Source of the DNA: Mixophyes australis | Lineage: Eukaryota > Chordata > Amphibia > Anura > Limnodynastidae | NCBI GenBank assembly: GCA_036250195.1 | Contig: JAVHZZ010000011.1 | Span: forward strand, 50,227,311-50,291,310 | Direction: 5' to 3' | DNA length: 64,000 bases | Shown here: piece after piece, positions 21,329-32,090 of the stretch | How the letters are laid out: each line of letters opens with the position of its first letter | How positions within the stretch are numbered: the first letter of the stretch is position 1 | The notes under the pieces: model-generated | Databases searched by the model: none | The model's input: the letters and a program-made list of their open reading frames with translations, nothing else | What the model was told of the DNA's origin: nothing | Translations under genes and position numbers: made by a program

Positions 21329-22140
21329 AAATAACTATGCCCTTAGAAGCACAGAGCACAGGACACAGCACCACTGGACTGAACAGGACACGGCACAGGA
21401 TCCAGCAGCACTACGGAACTCAGCAGGACAGAGCACAGGACACAGCACCACTGGACTGATACTGCAGAATGTGTAAACTTTGTAATATTGCAGTACCACT
21501 GGACTTTTACTGCTGAATGTGTGAACTTGGTAATATTGCAGTACCAATGGGCTTATACTGCAGGATTGGTTTTGCAAATTTGGTGGTAATTAAAAAATAT
21601 TAAAGTAGTTTTTGGTATTTTTTAAAAAAACTTTTTTTTATTTTTTTAAACACAGGGGAATATTGGGGAAATAACTATGCCCTTAGAAGCACAGAGCACA
21701 GGACACAGCACCACTGGACTGAACAGGACACGGCACAGGACCCAGCAGCACTACGGAACTCAGCAGGACAGAGCACAGGACACAGCACCACTGGACTGAT
21801 ACTGCAGAATGTGTAAACTTTGTAATATTGCAGTACCACTGGACTTTTACTGCTGAATGTGTGAACTTGGTAATATTGCAGTACCAATGGGCTTATACTG
21901 CAGGATTGGTTGTGCAAATTTTGTGGTAATTAAAAAATATTAAAGTAGTTTTTGGTATTTTTTTAAAAAACTTTTTTTTATTTTTTTAAACACAGGGGAA
22001 TATTGGGGAAATAACTATGCCCTTAGAAGCACAGAGCACAGGACACAGCACCACTGGACTGAACAGGACACAGCACAGGACCCAGCAGCACCACTGACCT
22101 CAGAAGGACAGAGCACAGCACACAGCACCACTGGACTGAT
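21329..22140. repeat. hAT-B 5' repeats, about 341-bp unit, three copies
   Basis: GAAATAACTATGCCCTTAGAAGC occurs at about 21329, 21669 and 22011, followed by CACAGCACCACTGGACTG. The third copy is shortened and runs into a CAGCA tract. Confidence 0.92.
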
Positions 22141-22146
22141 ACTGCA

Positions 22147-22275
22147 GAACACAGCACAGCACAGCACAGCACAGCACAGCACAGCACAGCACTAAACAGC
22201 ACAGCACAGCACAGCACTAAACAGCACAGAACTAAACAGCACAGAACTAAACAGCACAGAACTAAACAGCACAGA
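22147..22275. repeat. (CAGCA)n / ACTAAACAGCACAGA simple repeat
   Basis: Pentamer ACAGC units, then repeats of about 15 bp. It lies just downstream of the hAT-B promoter in the transposase orientation. Confidence 0.93.
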
Positions 22276-22322
22276 GGACCACCTAACACACCCTCCCTCT
22301 ACCCTGATCAATGCCCGAGTGA

Positions 22323-22372
22323 AGATGGCGGCGACTAGCGGGGAATTTATAGGATCCGAGTATCGCGAGATC
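22323..22372 (-). promoter_or_regulatory. hAT-B promoter module
   Basis: Minus-strand order: TCTCGCGATACT (22359-22370), TATAAAT (about 22346-22352), GCCGCCATCTT (22323-22333, a good YY1 consensus). It matches the hAT-A module in order and close spacing although the surrounding sequence differs. Confidence 0.65.
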
Positions 22373-22852
22373 CGACAACGGGATTATGAGTCAGAGCCTC
22401 AGTTTCACTTTTGAATTTGGCGCCAATACCCGGATCTGTCTCGGATCCGACTCGGATCCGCAACGTTCGGGTGGGCTCGGATTCAGGAAATCCGAGTGCG
22501 CTCATCCCTATAGAAAATACCAAAAAAATTCAGCCGTTATAGACTGTACAATATTAATAGAAATGGGCAAAGGCAGTTTGGTTTCTGTCTCTCTAGGCCC
22601 CCCTCCACTTGTATTAAATACCCCAAAAATTCAGCCGTTATAGACTGTACAATATTAAGAGAAATGGACAAAGACAGTTTGGGGTCACTCTGTGTATGAC
22701 ACCCTACCCTTAAGGAGAAATTGCCCAAACAGCAGCCTTTCAAGACAGTACGTGATATGGAAATGCCCCAAGTCCCTTTCCTCTTTGAGGGTAGATTTCA
22801 CCCTACAATTACATAGAAAGTTTTAAAAAGTAGTTATCGTCATCATCTTCAG

Positions 22853-25800
22853 CTTCATCCTCACCCTCATCAGTGTGTACGTCATCATCACAGACTATCA
22901 ATTCATCTCCACTTGAAGCCGCCATTGTCAGGCGCCGCCTGTAGATCGGGACGGAGGTCCCGCTGTGCTGCTCGTTGCGTCTGGATGCCTAGCAACCAGA
23001 CTCATCACTTCCGCCCCGCAGCTGAGTCCATACCTCCTTGCGGGGGTCCCTGGTGAATACCAGGGGCACGTTAGACTCCGCACCTTCCTCCGAGTAGTAC
23101 CAACGATAGCAGGTACGCTATACTCAGTCGTGACGGCCATTAGAGAACAGTCAGTGCTTGGATGTCTTGGATGGTGAAGGCCTTCCTCGTGGAAGATGTA
23201 GTTCATTTTTATAAACATCATTTTCTCCACATTTTTGGGAAGTAACCTTCTACGGCGATTACTTTCTAAGTTCCCTGCTGTGCTGAACACTCGTTCAGAG
23301 TACACACTGGAGGGTGGGCAGCTTAAGTATTGCAAAGCAAGTTTGTACATGGGTTTCCAAATTGCCTGATTTTCTTCCCAGTAAGGAAAGGGACTGTCTG
23401 ACATTTCCATATCAATTACCTCTTGAAAATAATCCTCCACAATCCTTTGCATGTTAATACTCATATTGGATGGAGTTATGGGTAAGGTCACACATTTTTT
23501 AGAAAAATCCTTCAAACCAGCCCAGATGTTAAACTGTTCTGGTCTGCCCTCTGCGTCTTCCCTGCTTATTTTTTAAAAATTCAATTTTTTACGAGCAGCA
23601 GCTGCTTGAGAAACTGAAGGAGGACACGTCGGCAAGCCAAGGCCCAGTTCAGCGGACAACTTGCTGAGCAATAGCTCCTTGCAAAAGTTCACATCTCGTT
23701 CATTTTGAAGCAAAGACTCAATGTAGGTCTTAAACCTTGAATCAAGCACAGTGGCCAAAACGTACTGATCCGAGTTCAAGATCTTAATAACTCGAGGATC
23801 ATTATGAAGCGAATTAAGTACTTGATCGACAAGGCCAACATACTTTGCGGAATTGCTTTCTTTCATCTCCTCCTTCAGTTTCTCAAGCTGCTTTTCCAAT
23901 AGTCTAATTAAAGGAATGACTTGGCTCAAACTAGCACAATCTGCACTCACTTCACACATCACATCTTCAAATGGTTTCAGCACCTTGCACAGCACTGAAA
24001 GGATTCCCCACTGTGCAAGAGTGAAATATATGCCCCCTCCTTTCCCAATGTCATGGTTTGTGCAATACGCTTGGATGGCTTTGCACTGTTCCTCCATCCT
24101 CTGCAGCATGTTCAGGGTGGAATTCCACCTAGTTACCACCTCTTGCTTAAGTTGGTGGCAGGGCAAGTTAAACTGCTCTTGGAGCTGCTGCAACCTCCTA
24201 CATGCTGTGGCAGAATGCCTGTAATGGCCTTAAATTTTACGGGCCACCGAAAGCATCTCCTGCACCTCACGATTATTTTGTAGGAAGCTCTGCACCACCA
24301 AGTTGATGGTGTGAGCAAAACAGGGAATGTGCTGGAAACCACCCAGTTGTAATGCTCACACTATATTGTTGGCATTATCAGAAATGACATATCCTGGGGA
24401 GAGTCCAAGTGGTATAAGCCATGTATCAATCACATCTCTTAGTTTGCATAACAAATTGTCAGCTGTATGCCTGTTAGTGAAGCCGGTGATACAAAGAGTG
24501 TCCTGCCTGTGACAAATGTTATGTAGTGGTGTACATGCTGCTGCTGTTCCTGCTGGTGAAGGTAAATGACCAACCCAGTGGGCTGTCACAGTCATATAGT
24601 CTTTGGTTTGACCACTTCCACTTGTCCACATATCTGTGGTTAAGTGGACAGTGGGCAGAATGGCATTTTTCAGTGCAATCTCTACATTTGTACACACATT
24701 TTGGTATAGTTGTGGAATAGCTTTAAGGGAAAAATGGTGTCGCGATGGAATTCTGTAACGCGGACACAAAGCCTCAATTAACTGTGAAAAACCAGCTGCG
24801 TTTATTGTGGATATTGGACGCAGATCATTTAACACTAACGTGGCAGCCATGGCGTCTGTAATTCACTTGGCGACTGGGTGACTGCTGTCATATTTGCTTC
24901 CCCTAGCAAATGATTGTTTCACAGTTAATTGTTGAAATGTAGGACTGCTCTTTTTCTTGGCCTTCCTCTGGGCTGACGATTCACCCCCAGCAGCAGCAAC
25001 AGCAGCAGCAGGAATCAATAATAGTGCAGGAGTCATCCAGCCTTAATAAGTGGGATGCAAGGCTAACTCCGAGCGCCACTGAGGATATTAATGAGGATGG
25101 TGTGGTGGGTGTATTTTGTCCTAGCTAATGATGCAGTGCTTGTAATTTTTTTGGAAGAACTTTCAGCTTTTCCCATGAACTCTCATCAAATGGCGTAACA
25201 TAGACGAGGTTCCAAGATGGTTAAGGTCCCTCCCTCGACTGACTGTGGCTCGACATACACTACAAATGGCTATACAGTTGTTGTCTGGATTGGGGTAGAA
25301 ATAATTCCACACATAAGAAGTGGATTTTTTGGTTTTATGGCCTGGCATGACAATGGCCTTTTTCTTGTCACGTGCCAGAACTGCTGCCACTGGTGCAGGA
25401 CTTACACAAACAACCTCATCCTCATCAACATCCTCATTAGCGCCCTCGTCACCTACACAAATCTCCCCCTCATCCTCTTCTATTTCCAAAGTGGCATCCT
25501 GAATTTGTGTATCACCGGCTACACTCGGGCTGTTCAGGCACACATCAGCAGAAATGCTGAAAGGGCCCCTCTTTATGAGTACACTAACAGAATGCTCACG
25601 ATTAGACATCCCACTGTTGGATGGACTCTCCACAGGGATTGGTGTCATTTCTGATTCAGAGCAAACATTATCCTCTAATGCCTTACTGTTATCTTGCAGC
25701 TCGGCTTTGACGCGTAACAGTAGTTGTGCACCACTTGTAGGCTCGGTAACATTTTTTGATCTGGCACTAATAAAGCTCTCTCTTTGCCACTGCGTGTGTA

Positions 25801-26035
25801 GAATGGCATGTTGGCAATTTTTTTTTTTATCGGCACTTAACTTTTCCTCAGTTACACTTTTTTTTCGCTTCAACACAGTAATTTTTTTTTGGGTGTGTGT
25901 TTTTTTTACTGATTTCAAAAGACTGTGTAGTTTGACATCGCCTTTCCCAGATGACGTACTGGGAACACTACCATCAGGACTGGTGACAGAACCTGGTTGC
26001 TCATTCTGCTCTTATGTGGATTGCTTTGAATCCAT
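22853..26035 (-). pseudogene. hAT-A' transposase pseudogene
   Basis: Homologous over its full length to the hAT-A transposase (same ATG context at 26035), but broken by several frameshifts and stops into pieces at about 25918-25163, 24850-24356, 24193-23573 and 23515-23140, and by a solo LTR near its C-terminus. The normal stop codon is mutated (TTA to TTC on the plus strand near 22853). The BED finger, the TTDMWTSGSG and VISDNANNIV segments and the dimerisation region can still be read. No functional product is expected. Confidence 0.93.
22926..23135 (-). mobile_element. Solo LTR (about 210 bp) inside hAT-A' transposase
   Basis: Inserted sequence starts TGTCAGGCGCC and ends GTCGTGACG, flanked by a 5-bp duplication GCCAT (22921-22925, 23136-23140). 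Hosting DNA on both sides aligns with the hAT-A gene without a gap. On the minus strand it shares GGAGTCTAAC and CACCAGGGACCCCCGCAAGG with the Gypsy-2 LTR, so it belongs to a related but shorter chromovirus LTR family. Confidence 0.85.
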
Positions 26036-26039
26036 TCTG

Positions 26040-26660
26040 AACCCAAAGCACTTGTAGTGCTACAAATTGTTTTAGATACTGCTGACAAATATGACTTTTG
26101 ACAGCCAGAAATATTATTGCAAAAGAATGGGGGACACCCCAAAAGCACTTGGAGTGCTAAATTTAATTTTTTTAGACTGCTGACAAACAGGACTTTTGAC
26201 AGCCAGAAAAATGCATGCAAAAGAATGGGGGACAACCCAAAAGCACTTGGAGTGCTAAATATTATTTTTTTAGACTGCTGACAAACAGGACTTTTGACAG
26301 CCAGAAAAATTTATGCAAAAGAATGGGGGACACCCCAAAAGCACTTGGAGTGCAAAATATTTTTTTTTTTTTAGATGGCTACCAACTAGGACTTTTGACA
26401 GCCAGAAAAATGTATGTCAAAGAATGGGGGACACCCCAAAAGCACTTGGGAGTGCTAAATATATTTTTTTGACACTGCTGCCAAATAGGACTTTTGACAG
26501 CCAGAAAAATGTATGCAAAAGAATGGGGGACACCCCAAAAGCACTTGGGAGTGCTAAATATATATTTTGACAATGCTGCCAAATAGGACTTTTGACAGCC
26601 AGAAAAATTTCTGCAAAAGAATGGGGGACACCCCAAAAGCACTTGGAGTGCCAGAAACTG
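26040..26660. repeat. hAT-A' 5' array, about 97-100-bp unit
   Basis: GACAGCCAGAAA anchors fall at about 26100, 26197, 26296, 26396, 26494 and 26593. It is homologous to the 100-bp array of hAT-A (shared ACTTTTGACAGCCAGAAA, GGGGGACACCCCAAAA) but diverged. Confidence 0.92.
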
Positions 26661-27016
26661 AACAAAAACCCTCCTCTCTTCTCCTCTTACTGCTGTAACA
26701 ACTGGTATTTAGATAAGAATGGTATTGAATAGAAACAATAAGGTGTACAATTACTGCTCTGTCCCTGTGCTGATATAGCCAGTGTAACCTAACCCTGCTC
26801 TCTCCCTCTGTCAAATGGCGATGGATGTCTGTGGAGGCTGGTATTTATGCTTTTCAAATCTCACGAGAACCGAGTTCAGAAAAACGAATACGTCACGATC
26901 ACATTTTGCCTCGATTTTGAATCCGAACGGGCGGGAGAGTACCAAGCGTGCTTGGCTCGGTACTCGGATAGGCTAAATTCGGTAGGATTCGGATCTCAGG
27001 GAACCGCCCATCTCTA

Positions 27017-27727
27017 GTTATGGGTAAAGATGAGGTGGTGTCCACAATACAGGTAAGAGGGATGGAGCTGCATTCATTCTCCCCCCTCCTTCCTCTACAG
27101 TAAGCATGGAACAGCTGGGGACCCTGTGACATCACAAAGTAGTGTAAGGGGTTAATTTTAGGAGGGGCTCACTGCTACCTTATTCTTGGAAGTAGGGGAA
27201 GCCAATTAGCATCAATTGTTCTCCTTAGGACTAGTCCAGACGTTCTTTCTGCATCCCAGCAGGGGGTTTCTGTGAAAGGACAGCTCATCTTCACTGCCCT
27301 GTTCAAACCCCTTCCCGGTCCTGCACTGACCAATGGTTAAGAAGAATAGACCAAGGGATTTTCCCAGGGAGGGGAAAGACTGTGGAAATTAGACCTGAGA
27401 TATAAGGAACGACTCCAGGGGGGGAAGGGTGTTCATTCTGGGATTTCATTCATGAAGCGTGCAAGATTTAGTTTTTGCGTTGTCGTCCTCTACTGGAGTC
27501 TATATATGCAGCTGAGAGAGATCCATGGGTCATGAAGTCTGGACAGCCAGGTGACTATAACTCCTTAAACTAGTGGGGTAAGGTACAGATGATGTGGTAA
27601 ACCTGCCTGACATTTATTTACTGTGTGTACATAATATTCTAGTGTTGTTTGTATGACAATAAATATACTGTTGTACTTTTATAACTGCATTTGCCTGAGT
27701 GACCATACGAATCCTAGAAGGTACTGG
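27017..27727 (+). other. Non-coding interval, possibly a decayed LTR
   Basis: No coding potential. It has a TATA-like GAGATATAAGG at about 27398, an AATAAA at about 27660 and a T/G-rich stretch after it, spaced as in an LTR, and the sequence resumes after the nested hAT at 30608. No paired copy or target duplication was found, so this is only a suggestion. Confidence 0.3.
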
Positions 27728-28038
27728 CAGAGCTGGATTAAGGTTCTGGGGGACCCGGGGCACTTAAGACAGGGGGGCCCCATATTGTCGAATATGGTAT
27801 TCGTTTTAAACAAATAAACAGGCAATGCTATGTGCACTACTGTTAGATGCACGCAACTCTGCCTTCACAAGCATAGCAGTGTGAAGTAGGACATACCTCC
27901 CAACTGTCCATGTAGTCAGACCAAATCCTGACTAAGTGAGACAGTCACCCAAATTCTGGACAGTCCCACCATATTGAGAACAGTTGGAAGATGGTCCTGC
28001 TCTCTCCTACCTGCTGTTGTCACTTTCACCACCTGTGG

Positions 28039-28893
28039 CAGGGGCGCACGCAGGGGGGGTTTCTGAGTCTCCAGAAACCCCCCTCCGCGGATCGGTCAGG
28101 CAAAAGGATCTTTTAAAAGCAGCCAAATAGTTTTTCACTTACAGCAACGCCGCAACGCTTCTGTCACAGCGCTGCGGCTGCTGTATATCTCCCGTTCGGC
28201 GAGAAGGAGCTGCTGCGCATGCGCGAGCGCAGCAGCTCCTCCCTTGAATACCCAGCATCACTGGCTGGCTTCCCTGGGGCACGGTAGGGCTATTTCAAGT
28301 GTCCCTGCAAACATTAAATAATAATAGCGCTTTAGATACTGGCCACAATTAATCTGATGTAGTTTAATTATTAAAAGACCAAAGACTCCATTTCTGGGCA
28401 GCCTGCAGGGTATGCAGAGCTGTGTTATTGTATGTAAATATTGTATTATAGGATTAAAAAAGTAGAGGTAATATTTTTGGAGCACGAGTATTTCAGCGAA
28501 CTCGCTAACAATTGAATATGCCCCTTAATGTGGAGTATCATTGCTAGTTTTAATGTGTGTTATCAATGCTATTTTGATGCGCGGTATCAGTGTTAGTTTT
28601 AATCTGGAGTATCATTGCTAGTTTTAAAGTGTGTTTTCAATGCTATTTTGATGTGCGGTATCAGTGTTAGTTTTGATGTGGAGTATCATTGTTAGTTTTA
28701 ATGTGCGTTATCAATGCTATTTTGATGTGCGGTATCAGTGTTAGGTTTAATGTGGAGTATCATTGCTAGTTTTAGTGTGTGTTATCAATGCTATTATCTT
28801 ATTGTGTCGCTTTATTTTTTAAGTTGTATTTTTGCTTTGTTCAGAATTCAACTATTTGGAAACCCCCCCTTAAAAATCCTGCGTTTGCCCCTG
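28039..28893. mobile_element. Small non-autonomous DNA transposon with 5-bp target duplication
   Basis: The ends CAGGGGCGCACGCAGGGGGG and CCTGCGTTTGCCCCTG are inverted repeats, flanked by TGTGG (28034-28038, 28894-28898). The interior has a GC-rich part (28130-28250) and a run of diverged repeats of about 60 bp (GTATCANTGTTAGTTTTAATG, 28530-28790). A short copy of the same family is at 54018-54252. Confidence 0.8.
28530..28795. repeat. Diverged tandem repeat of about 60 bp
   Basis: Alternating GTGGAGTATCATTGCTAG, GTGTGTTATCAATGCTATT and GTGCGGTATCAGTGTTAG blocks, about four rounds. Confidence 0.85.
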
Positions 28894-29835
28894 TGTGGCT
28901 GCTGGTGTCTTAAGCTCAGTTGCTGCTTGTGTAGATTCTGGGATGTCGGGGCCCTATTTTGAAACAAAAACAGGTACATAAAGTTTAGGAGTCCCCAAAC
29001 AGTCCTGTTAATAAATCAAGAGCACCCCTTTAATAATTAGGCCTTCCTCCCTGCAACCTGCCCAAAATTTGGAATTAAATTAAATTAATACTATTCACTT
29101 TTAATAATAGAACTATTTTCCCCAAGCAGCCCCGACATTAAATTAATAGCGTACACATTTAATAAATAAACTTATTTCTCTCCCGACCAAACAGCCTGGT
29201 ATAAATGAATAGCATTTACATGTAATAAATAAACCTATTTCTCAAAACCATTGCCAACATTTTATAATTCATATTCACATTTAATAAATAGCACTCCTTC
29301 TCCCCAAACTCAAGCACACATTAAATACCTCACAATCGCTCCACAAATAATTAACAAAATAACGTTACTATATGTAAGTATATATTGGTTATCCCTAACA
29401 GCCTAGTCCAGCTAAGCACAAGCAGGCCTGAATTTGTGGTAAGGCAACAGAGCTAGCATGGAGGCATATTAAATTTTTTACATTATACGTTTTCATATAA
29501 AGTAAGTATATGTCCAGTTGAGGAAAGCTAACAGAATGAGTGGCCTTAATTTTGTCATTTTTCCCATAATGCCCATTTTTAGAAATGCTACTTCCCTGGG
29601 GCATGGAGAGAGGGTCCACAATAAATAGAAAATCTAGGTCTGAGCACATTGTACTTCTCTGTTCTCCATTTATATCCCAACATCCCACTCCTCAATCCTC
29701 TTCTTCAACTTAATCCTCTATCTTCCCTCTCACTCCTCATTCCCCACCTACTTAGCATCTTCAACCCCCTTCTCATCAGCGTTGGTTTCCCTTCCTGGGT
29801 TGTCACTCTGCAACCCCCTCTATGTGTATAATCAC

Positions 29836-30215
29836 CCCCTCCTTTTTTATAAATCACCCCCTCCTTGTCCATAAATCACCCCCTCCTTGTTCATAAATCA
29901 CCCCCTCCTTGTCCATAAATCACCCCCTCCTTGTCCATAAATCACCCTCTCCTTGTCCATAAATCACCCCCTCCTTGTCCATAAATCACCCCCTCCTTGT
30001 CCATAAATCACTGCCTCCTTGTCCATAAATCACCCCCTCCTTGTCCATAAATCACCCCCTCCTTGTCCATAAATCACCCTCTCCTTGTCCATAAATCACC
30101 CCCTCCTTGTCCATAAATCACCCCCTCCTTGTCCATAAATCACCCCCTCCTTGTCCATAAATCACTCCCCCCTTGTTCATAAATCACCCCCTCCTTGTCC
30201 ATAAATCACACCCCT
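29836..30215. repeat. 22-bp minisatellite
   Basis: About 17 copies of ATAAATCACCCCCTCCTTGT plus two bases (CC or TC). It lies inside hAT-N2. Confidence 0.96.
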
Positions 30216-30275
30216 CTTTGTCCACAATTATACCCTTCATTTTCATAATCACCTCCTCCTCTGGCTGAAACACAG

Positions 30276-30310
<35 letters not shown>
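30276..30310. repeat. (CA)n microsatellite
   Basis: About 17 CA units. Confidence 0.96.
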
Positions 30311-30315
<5 letters not shown>

Positions 30316-30683
30316 TCACAAACACTTACCTTATGCCTGACAGGCTGGGCAGCTCTTCTCTGCTCCTCCTCACACTGTCATCTACACGGCAGCTACGGAA
30401 GCCCAGAAGACTCAAAAAAAAAGAAAAGCAAAAGCTTACTTGTGCTAATAGTGCCGACAGAGCACTTAAACACGGAACCCTGTGTTGCCCCTGTAGACTG
30501 ACATTTGGGGACAGCAAAAAGAGCCACAGTCCGGGGGGGCCCCTGAGAGAGGGGTGCCCGGGGCACATGCCCCCTGTGCCCCCCCTTAATCCGGCCCTGG
30601 GTACTGGTATTTCTATCCAACCTACAGTACCGCTATACCACCAAAGGGGCTGCTGTTGCACTTGGACTATTCTCCTTCCTACA

Positions 30684-32053
30684 GGAATTTAGCTCATTAT
30701 GATTGGATCCCATGCACCTGTGGCTGGCCTTTATAAGACTGACTCTTCCTGCAAACTGAGCCAGTTCACCTGTTGTCTTAACTGCTGCTGGTTCTCCTTT
30801 TTATGGATCCTAAATTACTTCCTGGTATTGACCTCTGCTTGTCCCTTTGTTTTGCACCTCATCTTTGAGAGACCCAGCTTTGTTGTGACTTCTCTCCTAC
30901 TTTCTCCCTGGTATCGTGGTTGATCGTTTGATCCCTGGCTTGTCTGACCCTTTTGTCTGGTCCTCCTGTGAGTTTCTCAGCTTATTCAGATGGGACCCTT
31001 GTGGCTCCTGTTATCCTGTGCCTGCAGTCTATTGCACCTCTAGCAATCCAGCTCCTGCAGTCTGTTGCACTTCCAGCAAACCAGTTCCTCTGTCTGCAGT
31101 CTATTGCACCTCTAGCAAACCAGCTCCTGTGCCTGCAGTCTATTGCACCTTAAGCAATCCAGCTTCTATGCAGGCAGACTGTTATACCACCTGCTTTCCT
31201 GCTTCAAGTTTCTCAGCTTACATGGAACTCCATGTACTTTTGCCTGCAGACCATTACACCTTCTTTAATCCATTATCCCAACTGTCAGCTTACCTGGACC
31301 TGTGTGTACTCCAGCGTGCAGAACGTTACACCTTCTCTGATCCTGTTTGTAATGCGAGCAGCAGCGGTGTCCATAACCGCTGCAGCTCGCTCACTTCACT
31401 TCCTGGCGTCCCGGCCATCTTCTTGATGACCAGGACGTCACTTCCGGTTCCAGCCTGACCGTCGATAGGGCAACGGCCAAGCCTCTCAGTGCCACATGCT
31501 GGCAGTACCGGACGGGCTTGTGCGCGGTAAGTTGAAACAGCCTGGTAGTTAATGATCTTTTGTATTAATTATTTAGGCAGTGCCTGGGGCTGGTTTCAGA
31601 TTGGCTACATTTAGTATTTTAGGGCTTAGCCTCCCTGCCGTTTATTGCGTTCCAGTCCTGTGCTGTGCTGACCTGCTGTTTGATATCTATTTACCTGCTG
31701 TTGTGACCCTTGCCTGTACCTTGGACCTTGCCTGTTTGCCTGTGACCCTGACCTTTTGGCTTGTATTCTGGACTTCGCTGTTTGCCTGTGACCCTGACAT
31801 TTTGGCTTGTATTCTGGACTTCGCTGTTTGCTTTGGACCTATGACCTTGGCCTGCCTCTGACCACCCGCTCCAGTCTGGGCTAGCGCCCCAGGTTCCGTC
31901 TGCGCTGCGGCATCTTGGATTAGCTTTTACTACTCTGAGGGCATCTGAGTACCTGTGAGCACATATAGCTCTATGGGAAAGGTGACAGCTAAAGGTGAAG
32001 ATCTCTACACTACTGTTCTAAAAGCTCATCCTGGTAGTCGTGGGCCCTAACAT
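30684..32053 (+). repeat. Gypsy-1 putative 5' LTR and leader
   Basis: Contains a TATA-like motif (about 30729), four imperfect repeats of about 50 bp (GTGCCTGCAGTCTATTGCAC, 31010-31160) and a 47-bp tandem duplication (about 31730-31830). It ends at CCTAACA directly before TTATAACCGGCC. The matching 3' LTR is missing, so the limits are approximate. The plus-strand open frames here show no retroelement domains. Confidence 0.5.
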
Positions 32054-32090
32054 TATAACCGGCCGGTGAATTTACTGAAAAGGATTGTTC

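Larger units (their letters stand above)
14813..22510 (-). mobile_element. hAT-B: second hAT family, nested in hAT-A'
   Basis: The 7,698-bp element runs from TAGGGATG to CATCCCTA with a perfect 8-bp duplication TAGAAAAT at 14805-14812 and 22511-22518. It carries two related tandem arrays at its 3' side, a BED-finger transposase with one nonsense codon, three 341-bp repeats and a (CAGCA)n tract at its 5' side. Its layout mirrors hAT-A but the terminal and array sequences differ, so it is a separate family. It inserted into an array unit of hAT-A'. Confidence 0.94.
12455..27016 (-). mobile_element. hAT-A': older decayed copy of hAT-A with nested insertions
   Basis: The left end (TAAAGATTCTCACTGACCCC) and right end (finishing CATCTCTA at 27016) match hAT-A termini, with mutations on the left. 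The internal order is the same: a 3' array remnant, a transposase pseudogene (22853-26035), a 5' array (about 26040-26660) and a promoter remnant. It is split by a non-autonomous hAT (12775-14726), by hAT-B (14813-22510) and by a solo LTR (22926-23135). I see no matching 8-bp target duplication at the outer ends (CTCCACAG against GTTATGGG), consistent with age or rearrangement. Confidence 0.85.
27728..30599. mobile_element. Non-autonomous hAT (hAT-N2), 2.9 kb
   Basis: The ends CAGAGCTGGATTAAGG and CCTTAATCCGGCCCTG are inverted repeats. The 8-bp duplication GGTACTGG lies at 27720-27727 and 30600-30607. No transposase. It contains the element at 28039-28893, a 22-bp minisatellite and a CA repeat. 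The right part has a minus-strand splice-donor-like GGTAAGTGTT at about 30330. Confidence 0.92.

Noticed and set aside
12455..27016. A perfect target duplication for hAT-A'
   Set aside because: The flanking octamers differ (CTCCACAG, GTTATGGG). A shared GTAAAGAT near both ends needs a shifted boundary and is probably chance.
30916..31458. 180-codon plus-strand frame, Cys/Ser/Pro-rich with repeats
   Set aside because: It lies in the putative Gypsy-1 LTR and leader and reflects its 50-bp repeats; no gag similarity.
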